From: Cymbomonas tetramitiformis
Taxonomy: Eukaryota > Chlorophyta > Pyramimonadophyceae > Pyramimonadales > Pyramimonadaceae
Length of the DNA: 64,000 nt
Reading direction: 5' to 3'
Assembly: GCA_001247695.2 (NCBI GenBank)
Contig: LGRX02025774.1
Coordinates: forward strand, 26,529 to 90,528
Position 1 is the stretch's first letter; the number at the start of each line of letters is the position of its first letter. Positions 44,886-56,726 of the stretch are shown in pieces. The notes below the pieces were generated by a model. That model had not been told where the DNA came from. It ran no database searches and saw nothing but the letters and a program-made list of their open reading frames with translations. The translations under genes were made by a program, and so were the position numbers.

Positions 44886-45299
44886 TTTACAGAAAATTTC
44901 CGAAAATGAAAATAAGCTAGGGGGAACACAAACGAATAGTACCGCGATAATGACTTGAAATACACACTTATTAAATAAATAGCACCACGCGAATGATATG
45001 CAACGAACTCTATTATATCGTTAGTTGGATGATGCTATATAAATATATGCATGCTAGCACAGGCAAACAGGTATAGCAAGCAAGCATATTCAAGAAACAT
45101 TCACGGCATTCACAAATTACAACTTAAAATATGACACAGTTCATATTGTTTTACACATTCGTTCTAGACTAGGCTTCTACTTAAAGGGTTCACCAGTCCA
45201 AGGCAACAGGTGAAACTGGCCTACAAAGTTAGCAACAGGTAAAAATATCGAAATCTACGCCGTTCCCCGCCTGCAACACACGAACACGGAATCTCTCAG
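44886..45299. other. AT-rich spacer without recognisable features
   Basis: No open frame of note and no repeat that I can align elsewhere in the window. Confidence 0.4.
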
Positions 45300-45850
45300 C
45301 ACATTGGGAATCAAACCCGATATACCGACAGCCGGTACTTCGTCCTCGGGTGGAAGGTTACTCACCAGATATCTTAATTTTGACAGCAGACGAGGACCAG
45401 TTCAACAGGAGGTCTGTAATTACTACAAGAAATCAACCTGCGTAAACAATGCAGGGCAACGGAAGTCAACGCCGCCAGCAACGTTGCTGGCGGCTTCAGA
45501 AGAAGGACAGCGTCAGCACGGCAACCTGCAAAAATACGAAACGCTGGTCAGTAAAGATGTTGGGAATCGAACCCAAACCGGCGGGCTGTAAAGAAACCCG
45601 CCGGTCTCCGAGCATCCCATCATTTTAGAAGGGCATGTGGGAAACACGGATGCCGCCAGCAGCATTGCTGGCGGCTTCAAAAAAGGCACAGCATACACGG
45701 CAACCTGCAAAAGTAAATCACTGCTCAGGAAAGAAGAATTCTTGGGAATTGAGCCCAAACCGTCAGGCAGAATGTAAAGACGCCCGACGGTCTCCAAATA
45801 TCCCTATATCGCAGGAAACTAGAATCGGCTGCTGGCGGGATGCGGCTCAT
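45300..45850 (-). repeat. ~181-bp tandem repeats with tRNA T-arm-like motif
   Basis: Three diverged units share, on the minus strand, a T-arm-like hairpin (TTGGG-TTCGATT-CCCAA in the best copy, about 45562-45578; relatives near 45305 and 45742). Two of them also share a hairpin GCCGCCAGCAA...TTGCTGGCGGC (45471 and 45652, 181 bp apart). The B-box-like GGTTCGATTCC suggests descent from a tRNA or a tRNA-derived SINE. No unit folds into a full cloverleaf. Confidence 0.5.
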
Positions 45851-46157
45851 GTAGGAACATCGCAGGAAGCCCCCCCGCCGGGTTCCGCGCATGCACACGA
45901 AAACATGGTCAATATGAAATATCGACAAAGAACAGTAGCGCGTAAAAAACATTAGTCAAACAAAAATACAAGCCGCTGAGACTGCAGGTAGGCGCAGGAT
46001 GAGACCTTGAGGAAGAATGAGGCGTTTGCCAGAATATCATATCATATCCATTTGTGTCGGCGGGGGCACTGTCGGGGCCGCGCCGCGTCTCTCCCGATAC
46101 AACTGGATATGTACTTGTAGGAGTGGTGAGATATCTTGAATTGCGAGATGCGTAAAT

Positions 46158-46700
46158 AATTGGAAATTCCGCATATCTTCGGGGTAAAATATGGAATTAT
46201 TACCCGTGTCTCTCGTTGTTGGTTACTCACGATCGATCGAGAGAATCCTGGGTAGGACTCCTGAGATCGGTAGACCTGTTAGAGAAGTGTTGCGACAAAT
46301 TCATAATTGGAAATTCCGCATATCTTCGTGGTATAATTTTGAATTGTTAAACGTGTCTCTCGCTGTCGGTTACGAACGATCGGTCGAGAGAATCCGGGGT
46401 AGGACTGCTGAGATAAACCGTTAGATTAAACGCGGAAGCTTTCGCCCAAGACGCACACCTCTGGCCTTGGAGCATCGATCGCATTTAGAATTTTGGGGCA
46501 TAAAAATTACAATTGGTTATTCCGCTTATGACCCATATTCGTCGTATCCCTCAGATGCTATCGTATCATGATTGGCCGGTAAAGCGCGAGCGCTCGGCAC
46601 AATCCTGGGTAGGACTGCTGACATCGGCAGGAAATTTTTGGAAAATTTCCAACGGCATAATTTTTGAGGGACAGCTCCTGCGGTGCGGTGTGTACGATGT
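46158..46700. repeat. Three diverged tandem repeats (AATTGGAAATTCCGCATATC)
   Basis: AATTGGAAATTCCGCATATC starts at 46158 and 46305, with a weaker copy at 46511. Each is followed by CGATCGNNCGAGAG/GGTAGGACTSCTGA words (about 46230-46260, 46378-46410, 46580-46625). No coding potential. Confidence 0.6.
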
Positions 46701-46950
46701 CACTTTTTTCCAGGAAACCTGTTTCGCTCCTTTAAGGGAAACGAACTGAAAAACAGCATATTTCTGAAAAAGCTGCGAAGCGTCGTTAATATAAACGGAT
46801 CTTTTTGCGACACGACAAATAAAAAGACCTCGCGACACAAATGAGATGCTTCCAATCACGATTGGTCGCAGCTTCTATAACATTGTGGCTTCTGAGTCAA
46901 AAGCTGATAGCCGATGACTTTTGCCAATAATTGCCGACCGAATAATAATC

Positions 46951-47035
46951 AGGGCTGCATCCCAAGAACTGCAGGGCTGCATCCCAAGAACTGCAGGGCT
47001 GCATCCCAAACTGCAGGGTTACATCCCTAACATTT
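46951..47035. repeat. Array of GGGCTGCATCCCAAGAACTGCA units
   Basis: Four adjacent units of ~22 bp. The same word, more or less changed, occurs singly or in short runs at about 41327-41395, 43442, 47682 and 51472-51560, always in the AT-rich zone. Confidence 0.7.
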
Positions 47036-47887
47036 TTACCCTACATCAAATTGATATGACAGGAGCGGGAATTGATCCTTCCTTGCTGAGGTGTAGTGAG
47101 CCTTGTACAAATCATACCCTTACACAGATACGCATATATGCGGGTACCAATATCTGTGAAAAACTGCTATGCTACCTTTGCCAGACCGTGGTTTGTCATT
47201 CGGATCTTATGGCCAGTAATCCGCGCTACCGGATACTGAGGTGGACGGAGTTGTGATCCTGAGTTATGCTTGACACACATAACTAAAACGAATTTCACAT
47301 TAGTACGTTGTCGAATCCAACCTATGAAATGTTCGTCAAAGCGCGCGTACCGGACCAAATATTGAGGAGTTGAGCAGACCGAGGTACAGGATTATAAATC
47401 CAATCTCATTAAGCAGGGCCTCTCCGCATGCATTAAATACAAGCCTTCAAAGAAAGGCTCCCCATGCCGCCTGTGAACCTCCATAGTAGCTTCAGGAGGG
47501 GAGGAAGGGGTGGGTGCACTATATACGGCCGTGGAAACAGATTTGGGATTCAATTTGATTCCCAATGGATTTCGTACCCTTGGGTCGAAAGTCGATCGGC
47601 AAGCGCAAATATCTATCCGTAACGTAAACCTCGGAAGATACCTTGAAACGTCACTCTGAAATACGATACGCAATTCATGGGGGCTACATCCTAAGAACTG
47701 TAGGGCTAAATGCCTAAGGTGAGGGTTTAAAGTGGACTCAGTTCCCCCCGATATCCTAAAACACCTTGAGGGACGCCTCATCGGTGTAAGAAGACTGGTA
47801 CCAGCACAACAACAAAGACATCAAAGACATATACAAAGGTATGCACCCTATATTGTGAGGTCACAACTCTTTTAAGAGGGGAGATCT
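47036..47887. other. Non-coding DNA, possibly the 3' end of a decayed LTR element
   Basis: No convincing frame. The segment ends with a purine-rich tract (TTTTAAGAGGGGAGATC, 47870-47886) directly before TGTCAGGGATATGACC, as a polypurine tract would precede a 3' LTR. Confidence 0.35.
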
Positions 47888-48562
47888 GTCAGGGATATGA
47901 CCGATGACATATGTGTCATACATGTCATACGTGTCATACATGTCATACGTGTCATGTCATGTCATACATGTCATGTCATGTCATGTCATGTCATGTCATG
48001 TCATGTCATGTCATGTCATGTCATGTCATGTCATGTCATGTCATGTCATGTCATGTCATGTCATGTCGTGTCATGTCATATATTATAATGACAGACAGTC
48101 GTCAGTACGGTCGACTATGACATGTACAGTCATACCATCTGTCACCCACTCACCTTGAGTGACACCTGTCATCGAGAGGCCAGGTATTGGCATCGAGATG
48201 GCAAAGCAAGATTAGTCTTGAAGAACCGAAGTGTTCTGAGAAGACTCATCTTCGCTTCAAGCATGAATTGAACAAGCATGCGGGTATCACATGACTTATT
48301 TGATCAGCCGATACTGATTGTTCACCCAATGCCTCGGGTTCACAACCCAATTGTGGTAGCACTTGAGAAGTGCGGGGCATTGGCGTATATGAGGAAGCGT
48401 TGAGCTTCAGCAGTAACTTCTGGAGAAGCGACTGCACTCATATCCACACATACGCTGCGCGAGCTGTTATCGTTCAATAATAGCCGTGCTATCATATCGC
48501 TTGCATAGCGATCCCTATCATTGGTATTCTAATCGTCCACGCGACGAACGAGGACACATCAA
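47888..48562 (+). repeat. Candidate LTR containing a long (TGTCA)n microsatellite
   Basis: It starts TGTCAGGGATATG after a purine tract. About 47925-48080 is almost pure TGTCA pentamer, and the block may end near GGACACATCA (about 48553-48562). Its build (TG start, internal TATGACA/TGTCA microsatellite, CA end) resembles the Gypsy-B LTR without clear sequence identity. Only one copy is present, so the ends are guesses. Frames over the microsatellite are not genes. Confidence 0.4.
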
Positions 48563-51471
48563 GTGTGAGTGCAGCAGTAGAGATATTGTATTTTTGTGTG
48601 TGCAACAGGTTCGCGGATCGCGCATATACAGACTGCGACAGTGAACGCACATACAAGACATATATCGCATAATATCAACCGCTGCGGAATAAACAGCGAA
48701 CGGAGTGCGCGGAGATATCGTCGCAAGCGCATTTGCTCGCATATACGCCGTCAGAGTATAACAGCGCGACAAGTAAGGTGTGCATACAGCATACAGATCG
48801 CATATATGCGCTGCTATCATTCGCAAAATTGTACGATATGTGACAAACTGACGCGCAGATGAACAAATCGTCATCAGTGTATGTTCCGTACGTGAAATGA
48901 CATTCGTATCATATGCCGTACATACCTGCGACAGAGATATGTTCACCATTCGCAGCGCGCACAACAGCGACTTTGATAAATTGCTTACTCGCACTAATTT
49001 TCAGTGCAGTGTACGCATCAAAATATCGTCATTTCAAATGGTTGCAAAAATCACTCGTCTACGCGCGCATGATGATTTTGCTTGACAGGATATACATACA
49101 CCTGCTAGATTCATCATAATCAGATGACGCGCAATGATGGTATATACATATGCAGCATGCTACAATATCTGTGATGCTCGCACATAAAAGATGATGATTA
49201 TTCACTGGCAGATTTACATACAAGTTTGCAGTCATGTGTGTGTAAACTACATGCTGTGTGTGTAACTATACCACACACACCCACACACACCCACATAGTA
49301 TGACATCAGATGAAGTGGATGCTGTGCAATCATATATGTGTGTACAGCAAATATCATAGTGTGTGCAGCAAATATCACATGTGTGTGCAATCATATGTGT
49401 GTTCAGCACTTATCACACACACGCACACACTTGCAGTATATACTATTCATTCAGTATATACCAAGTGCATGCAGCAAGATGTTCCAAGCATTATTATACC
49501 ATGCAACTATATCATGCAGTCTGATTCCACTGTATTATACATTGACATATGCATACACATATGCAGCCAGCTTGATCACGATAGCAGCTGGCATGTATAC
49601 TCACATATAACAAGTGCATCAGATGTTGCAAAATAAATCACATAGCATACCTGCTGTGCATGATAAAACTATAAACAAACCCACTTGGTGTAAGGTGCCT
49701 CTTCATGGTCTTAACACAATAATTAGCTCAGTATACCCTGACGTAGGATTTGGGATGGGTATACTGTTCTATTGTGGATCACTGAAAGGAATGCTCACCG
49801 GAACCAGGTGTGAAATATACCCAAGCAACTCATCACTGCAGATGAGATATGCAGGATTACATTTACTAACCGAGTTGATATACATCATGTTAGATACATG
49901 CTGTTATTGGTATACAGATCATCTTATGTGATAGATCAATTTGGTATAGTGTATTAAATCAGTAAATACCTATACACACACACACACATAGTGTACTCAA
50001 TCAGCAAGTACCTATGTAGTGACATATGTATTGTTACAATCACTGACATCATTGTGTATAATGACATTACACTGACTCTAAGTGTAATGATCAAGTCACT
50101 GGTATCATTATGTACATTGAAATTACACTGACTCCTAAGTGCAATAATCAAGTATTATATCAATACATTATACATAGATACCATCCAACAAACACATGTG
50201 CGTGTTGGATGTCAAGTGATGGCGATAGATATGGGACAGGATCACACAACCTGCTGAAGGGCTGGATGGAGATATCTCCAGACCCGAAGGCAGTATACAG
50301 TGCTCAAATAACAGCTGGTCACTGTTGAGCACTGTCCATTCGTCCCACACACTATTGCTGGAGCAACAACAACTTCTACATTGCATTTTGACAATTGATA
50401 CAGTATTGATCAGTTCAATTGCATGTAACTCTCTCAGATCAGTAACTATATTGACATCTGATAGAGGTTGTTATGGACAACACACACACACACACATATG
50501 TGTGTGTGTGTGTGACACTGCTTTGATTTATTATCAAGCTTTGTCCAGATCTACTTGGAATCTGAAGATATCATTTGATACTCTTTCAGTAAGTAGATGA
50601 TAGGTTACTGACAAGTTATCACTTAAGTGATCACACTTAAAGTTGATACACCTAATATATATATATCTTGGTCCACTTTCCATGGGTTTAAATCAGCAAA
50701 ACCCATATGTGTGTGCAACCACACATGTTGACCATCAGATATCTTCACTAAAAAGCCATGAAAAATATCATGTGCAAAAGTGAGATAAGTTACATGAGTT
50801 CTGTAAATTGCACATTACATACACACCGCTATATATATACTGTAGTATATATATAAGTGGCCAGAAATGGTGAAAATCGGGGTAAAATCCCATTGCGGGA
50901 GATTTCAAAATTGAAATTCGGACTCCATTTTTTCACGGATTATCATTCTATACCTATTAAGGTACCAGAAAAACATTATGTGCACAGTCATATCTCATGT
51001 AACACCCTAAATATCTTGTGTGTAACACCTAGGAGTGTACATAGTTGCTGTAACTAAATACGTGAAAAACTCACACGTATGATTTCAAAATGAAAATTTG
51101 GGTTTCATTTTTTTCGTTACTCCATTTATTTAGCTATTGAAAAAGATGCTCAAAATAGTACAGCAATTGTAACACCCTGTAACACCCTGAAAATCACGTG
51201 TACAGTTACAGGGGTGTAACATACCTCCTAAATACCACGTGATATACAGTGATATATTAAATGCAGTTTTGCTTCAATTTCTTCAAAAAATGTTCATACT
51301 GCTTTAATTTGACATAATTTAGTGTTACTGATACCAAGTAACACCCTAATGTCACTGTGGGTAGTAAGGGTCACTGTAACACTATACACCCTGAAATGCC
51401 GCTATATATAGCAAAACACTCTGTGTTTGGCATTTATGTCATGCTGAAATCAGCACAGTTATGACAATATT
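48563..51471. other. AT-rich DNA with microsatellites, no genes
   Basis: Runs of CA/TG (49265-49300, 49976-49990, 50480-50515, the last forming an ACACACAC-TATG-TGTGTGTG palindrome) and TA. GTGTGTGCAGCAAATATCACA-like words repeat near 49336-49400. A ~68-bp dimer of ATTACACTGACTC(C)TAAGTG lies at 50064-50155. From 50855 two diverged blocks (GATTTCAAAATTGAAATTCGG / GATTTCAAAATGAAAATTTGG) alternate with GTAACACCCT words. None of the short frames looks coding. Confidence 0.5.
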
Positions 51472-51560
51472 TCGGGCAACAACCCAAAAACTGTTGGGCA
51501 ACAACCCAAAAACTGTAGGGCGACAACCCAAGGACTGTAGGGCAGCAACCCTAAAACTGT
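51472..51560. repeat. Array of GGGCAACAACCCAAAAACTGT units
   Basis: Four ~22-bp units, relatives of the GGGCTGCATCCCAAGAACTGCA word. They lie just upstream of the inverted-repeat element and Gypsy-3, consistent with that word belonging to the Gypsy-3 LTR/leader. Confidence 0.65.
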
Positions 51561-51607
51561 ATAAGCTGCTTCCCATAAGGACTGCATGCTACATTATGAG
51601 GTATTAA

Positions 51608-52446
51608 CCTCTTAGCCGGTAGCCGTTACGATATCGTAACAAACCACCCGCGGTCCTTTTGGTTTCGCATGCACGTGTGCTCACCAAAACGGGTTAGACG
51701 AACTCTAGACATGATACAAACTAGGGTATGTGTGCATAGTGAGCATGCATGCATCACTCCATGGCAGATTTGTATGGGATACACATACACTCTTATCATA
51801 TTCATAACAATTTGAACCGACAATAATGCTTTTTATAGCCAATTTTGAAACGGAAATCGGCTCAAATCTGCATGATTTAGACAACTTTGACATTGATATG
51901 AATGTGCATGACCATATATGTTCAGGGTATGCCACATTCAACCATCACATATCGATATATGAGTGCTAAGGGCTATACATCCTCGCTTATATGTGAAATA
52001 CACGCAGACTGATCGCTTAAGTATGGAAAACATTGCTTAAGTATGAAAAACATTGAAGAATCGCATGTTTTTTCACGTTTTTTTCGTAAAAAGGCCACGT
52101 ATATCGAGATGTAGGCACATTTAACTCAACATATGACTGACAAAAGTTTAAACATGGCCAAGGCCGATAGCATCGTACTAACGACAACCGCTTAAGAGAC
52201 CTTAGGCGACCAAGAATCGCTTTTGCGTAAAATCGATTGCTAAAATTTGGAGAAGTTTTGCTTGTATAATCGGTATATCTCACGATATATATGCCATAGA
52301 TGTTCATACAATAGCTCAATTTGTAGTTGCGATAGGTGTCGAAAACATATATAATCACCGTGGCATGCTTATGTATGTGAGCACCACACCCGCTTCCCAC
52401 ACAAAACATGCATTTTTGGCCGGAAATAGCGTTACCGGCTAAGAGG
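51608..52446. mobile_element. 839-bp terminal-inverted-repeat element
   Basis: Perfect 14-bp inverted ends: CCTCTTAGCCGGTA at 51608-51621 and its complement at 52433-52446. The left flank is TTAA and the right flank TTGA, suggesting a TTAA duplication with one change. If the ends are placed two bases outward, an 8-bp flank GAGGTATT/GAGGCACT matches at 6 of 8. A 16-bp palindrome GTTACGATATCGTAAC lies just inside the left end. No transposase is visible. It separates the Gypsy-3-like leader words on its two sides. Confidence 0.7.
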
Positions 52447-52640
52447 TTGAGGCACTTGACAACTGCCTGTGTGTTCACACTTCCTTGAGGGGGGAAGAAG
52501 GTGGAACCATATATACATACATTACCTCATTATAATAATTTACAAAAATAATACATGTACAATATATATATATATATATCACACATGCACACACACAGCC
52601 AGTTGAAGGTTTTTTGTTGGTGTTGTGTTTTGTCTTATAG

Positions 52641-54043
52641 ATGGCAGAAGTAGCAGAAATACCAGCTATTAATGCAGATCCATCTACCTGGTTCTTTGAT
52701 ATCTTAGGCTCATACGATGCCTTCAGTCGGTTTAAGATACCTAAATGGCTTACTGGTTACGCTGATACCCAGACCAGATTCGATGAGATAGGGTACTTCG
52801 ACAACATCAGTCGTATGAAACCCGACATGAGTAGATACAGAGACCCTGAGACAGAACCACAGGAACCAGACGAAGAGTATACAGAGGATCATGCTCCACC
52901 AGTATTCACAGACCCTGATGATGGTCCAGTACCAACACCAGCTCCATCCGTACTAGTTCCAAAGGTGAAAATGGCTCCACCTAAGGAATATAAGGCTGGA
53001 CAGGATGCTGAGATTTGGTTGGATACAGTACAGTGGATAGATACTTTCAGTTTACCTATCCAGGTGTGCCAGACAAGGATCTTATTACAGTCTTCCTGAC
53101 ACTCATTCAGAACAATGACAGACATTATTTTCAGGTCGTGGCCAAAAAGCCAGATGCCACGTATGAAAGTATCAGAAGGACATTCCTCAGTCAGTTTGGT
53201 AATCCACACAAAAGATCAGTAGCCAAAAAGCATCTTATGACACTGAATCAGGGAAACCAGACCTTTGCAGATTATCTCCGCACGTTCACATCACTGGCTG
53301 CCTTAGCATCAGTTGATCTGGATGATGCTTTGATAAAGGACAGATTCATCAGTAATATGGAATCAGATCTTCGCAAACAGTTTCACCTCAGATTTCTAAC
53401 AGAGGACGAAAGGAATAATCTGTCGTGGGCACAAACCACACAGACACTGCTCGATTTGAATTATGTAGTTCATTCGAAGCAGTCAGAGACCCTTCACTAT
53501 AGGGGGCAGAAGGAACAGTCAGGAGGCCCAGTCAGAAAAGATAAGGACAAAGGCCGTGGCAAAAAGCCATATGACAGATCCAATCGGAATTGGAACCAGA
53601 ATCAGAATGGCAATCAAAATCAAAATGCCAATCAGAATTCCCAGAGGAATAAAGGGAAAGGAGGAAAAGGCAAAGGCAAAGGCAAAGGAAAAGGAAAAGG
53701 AGCAGCAGCAAATCCTCCTCAGCCTTGCCAACGTTGTGGTCGTACCAATCACGTCACAAAGGATTGTTTCTCCACCAGGACACCAGAAGGAAAAGCTATA
53801 AAAGGCAATCCTCCAGCTCAGAATCCATACAGAGGACAACAGCAACAGAATAATCAGGGTGCTAAGAACGAATCTAACAAACTTGTGGAAACAATCAACA
53901 CCCTGGTTAAGGAGCTACATAATCAGCAGAGCATCAATGCAGCAGTTGCAGCTCCAGCTCCAGCTCCGGCTTCAGCTCCAGCTCCTCAGGGAAACTCTCA
54001 GGGTACTGCACCGGTACCAGTGTTGAGAGCACCCCGAGGGTAA
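52641..54043 (+). pseudogene. gag: Gypsy-3 Gag (one frameshift)
   Basis: ATG at 52641 (MAEVAEIPAINADPS) runs in frame 3 to 53099; the true frame moves to frame 2 at about 53030-53050 and continues to TAA at 54043. The capsid region (TYESIRRTFLSQFGN, NQTFADYLRTF) is typical of gypsy Gag. A basic Asn/Gln then Gly/Lys repeat stretch (GKGKGKGKGKGKG) precedes one CCHC knuckle (CQRCGRTNHVTKDC). The end is Ala/Pro-rich. The pol frame overlaps the end of gag in the -1 register, as expected for programmed frameshifting. Confidence 0.8.
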
Positions 54044-54132
54044 ATCAGCCTGAAGATGCCACTGAAGCAAGTGGCCGGGTTGAGAGTATCTCAGAAGAAG
54101 TCCTTTCCAGTCTGACATTACAGTTTCAGCAG

Positions 54133-55284
54133 ATGGACACTCCCTCAGAGCACATCGCACAGATGCAGTCTCAGACAGCACAGCTGAAATCACAGAAGAA
54201 GCTGTTGTTGTACAAAGGGAAAGTATATGGACAGAGTACTCATATCTTGGTAGATCCAGGAGCTACATCGTCTTTTATCGACAGACAGTTCGCTTCTCAG
54301 CTTGGTATTGCACCAACAGATTCCTCATCGTTCTCAGTGGGATTGGCTGGAGGAAGCCAGTCACCCTGTACATCCTATCTTCCCAATGCTACATTCACGC
54401 TGGGTAAGTATAAGGATACAGAAGATGTCTACATCATTGATATGAAACCCTTTACAGTCATCCTGGGACAGGATTGGTTGGAAAGAAGAAATCCGCAAAT
54501 AGACTTCCAGTCCAAGAATATGACGATCACCAGGAAACATGCATCAGGTTCCAGTGTTCGTACAGTTCTATCCAGAGTTGAACAGACTCCAGATTCAGAT
54601 GACCTTCCTGAAATGGAATTGGTCAGTGCCACCACAATGAGAAAGCACCTACGACGTATACGATCCAGTGGGTCGGCTGAAGAAGCCGTAGCTTATCTCT
54701 TTTTTCTCTCAGAGGTCGATGGTGAACTGGTCATGACAGCAGCAGACTCAGACACCACTATGGAAGACCCAAAGGTCACAGCAGCACGTGATCTAGTCAG
54801 AGAAGACTTTTCAGATATTTTCCAGGAGGATCTTCCAGCTGGCCACAGGCCAGAACGGTTTGAAGGTGGATATCATCGCATCAACATTGAACCTGGGCAC
54901 AAGCCACCATCACAGCCAGTTCGTACCATTCCAGTGCCTATGATGGAGGAGCTCAAACGACAGATCATCAAATATGTCGAACTGGGTATCCTTCGTCCGT
55001 CATCATCACCATATGGATGTCCAATCATTTTCGCTCCTAAGCCAGGGGGGAAGTGGAGGATGTGCTGTGATTATCGAGCCCTTAATAACATCACTATAAA
55101 GGACACGTATCCACTGCCACCTCACGATACCCTTCTTGAACAGCTTAAAGGTGCACGATGGTTTAGCAGATTTGACTTCAATCAGTTCTTCCATCAGATT
55201 CCTATACACCCAGATGACATTCACAAAACAGCAATTCGTACCAGATACGGTTCCTATGAGTGGACAGTAATGCCTTTCGGGTGA
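54133..55284 (+). pseudogene. Gypsy-3 protease and N-terminal RT
   Basis: The frame is open from before 54043. The protease has VDPGATSSFID (DPG in place of the usual DSG/DTG) and ILGQDWLERR. RT begins with GILRPSSSPYGCPIIFAPKP, CCDYRALN and FDFNQFFHQIP, and reaches MPFG followed by TGA (55282-55284) where the family has Leu (MPFGLTNAP). The frame goes on unbroken after this stop. Confidence 0.8.
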
Positions 55285-56661
55285 ACTAACGCTCCTGCAA
55301 CCGCTCTCCGTGTTGGAAATCGAGCATTCTTTGACTTCATCGATCAGTTCTTGGTCATTTTCATGGATGACACCATAGTGTACAGTCCAGATTTTGACAG
55401 CCACGTGAAGCATGTTCGACAGTTCTTACAGCGCTGCAGAGATCATCAGTTCTACATCAGGCCTTCTAAGGTTGAGTTGTTCGTCAGATCCATCGATTTT
55501 ATCGGACACCATATCTCTGAGGCAGGCCTATCCATCATCGAAGACAGAATCCGTGCAGTCATGGCTATCCAGCCTCCAGTGTCGTATGGTCCAACCGTTG
55601 GTAAACAGCCTCTACGCCGTATGGCTAAAGATGACAAGTCATCCCTTCGGTCATTCTTGGGCATGGTCGGCCAGTTTAGGAGATTCATACCAAAGTTCTC
55701 CAAGATTGCCGAGCCGCTCAATCGTCTCCTTAAAGATAATGCAGAGTTTGTCTGGGAATCTGAGCAGCAGAAGGCATTTGATAATCTCAAAAGTGCCATC
55801 TGCCATGCTCCAGTACTACAGCTTCCAGATCAGAAACTGCCATCTATTATGGAGGTCGATGGATCAGGCACACACGTTGGTCAAGTGGTATTACAGGATC
55901 AAGGAAAAGGTATGAAGCCATGTGGCTATCACAGCGTCACTCTTTCTGATACACAGAGACGCTGGCCTATTCCTGAGATCGAGCTATTTGCCATTGTGGA
56001 AGGCTTCCGATTCTTTCGCCACATCTTGCTGGGAGCTCCTGAGACCATTGTTCGCTCAGATCATCAGCCACTGGTTTATTTCCAATCCAAATCCACACTA
56101 AGCCCGAAACAGGCGAGGTGGTTGGATGAGCTCTCCGAGTACAACTTCCGAATAGAGCACATTTCTGGCGAGAAGAATAAGGTTGCAGATGCACTCACCC
56201 GTATTTCTACACTCTTTGAACTCACTGATTGTCTGCAACATATAGACATCAGCGAGGTTCCAGTCATTGACATACCGTCTACAGATTCTACATTCATTGC
56301 TCTTATATCTGCATCATCAGCTCATCAGCTTCACGACATTATTATATCTCAGTATGATCTTGACACATTTGCACAGACTATATTATCTAAGCTGGCATCA
56401 TCGACATCATTACAGTCAGTCAGCAATTTCGAGCTCATTCAGGGGTTGATCTATCGCAAGACCATATATTGCAGACAGCTTTACATTCCACCTACTGCCA
56501 AAGTTCCTACAGATGACGGTGAGATCACACAGCTTCGCCACATTCTACTTCATGAGTGCCACTCAGTCACTATTTCTGGTCATGTAGGCAAAAATCGCAT
56601 GCTCCATCTATTGCGTAGCCGATATTATTGGCCAGGAATGACGAAGGCAGCCATTCAGTAA
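55285..56661 (+). pseudogene. Gypsy-3 RT, RNase H and integrase zinc-motif start
   Basis: It continues in the same frame with TNAPAT, catalytic IFMDDTIVYS (FMDD 55360-55371), IDFIGHHIS, then RNase H (MEVDGSGTHVG, PIPEIELFAIVE, RSDHQPLVYF), and the first half of the zinc motif (HECHSVTISGHVG). A TAA at 56659-56661 follows, and CPVCQ is readable after it. Asp replaced by other residues is not seen in RT or RNase H, so the decay is mainly by stops. The copy at 42215-42490 is a relative of this region. Confidence 0.8.
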
Positions 56662-56726
56662 ATTCGGGAGTGCCCCGTGTGTCAAGTCCGCCAAGAAATC
56701 GCCGTACGTAGCCCCCCTTTATTTGG

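Larger units (their letters stand above)
52641..56700 (+). mobile_element. Gypsy-3: decayed Ty3/gypsy element, truncated in integrase
   Basis: gag, protease, RT, RNase H and the start of integrase are present, broken by one frameshift and two stops. Base composition is clearly more AT-rich than in the other elements. The 5' leader (about 52451-52640) ends with TTTTGTCTTATAG right before the gag ATG. The 3' side ends near 56700, within the integrase zinc motif, where GC-rich exon-like DNA begins; no 3' LTR remains. Confidence 0.85.

Noticed and set aside
47897..48158. Three overlapping Cys/His/Met-rich frames
   Set aside because: They are translations of the TGTCA microsatellite in its different registers.
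52017..52478. Minus-strand frame of 153 codons in the inverted-repeat element as a transposase
   Set aside because: No DDE, zinc or HTH pattern, and it crosses the right terminal inverted repeat; probably chance.
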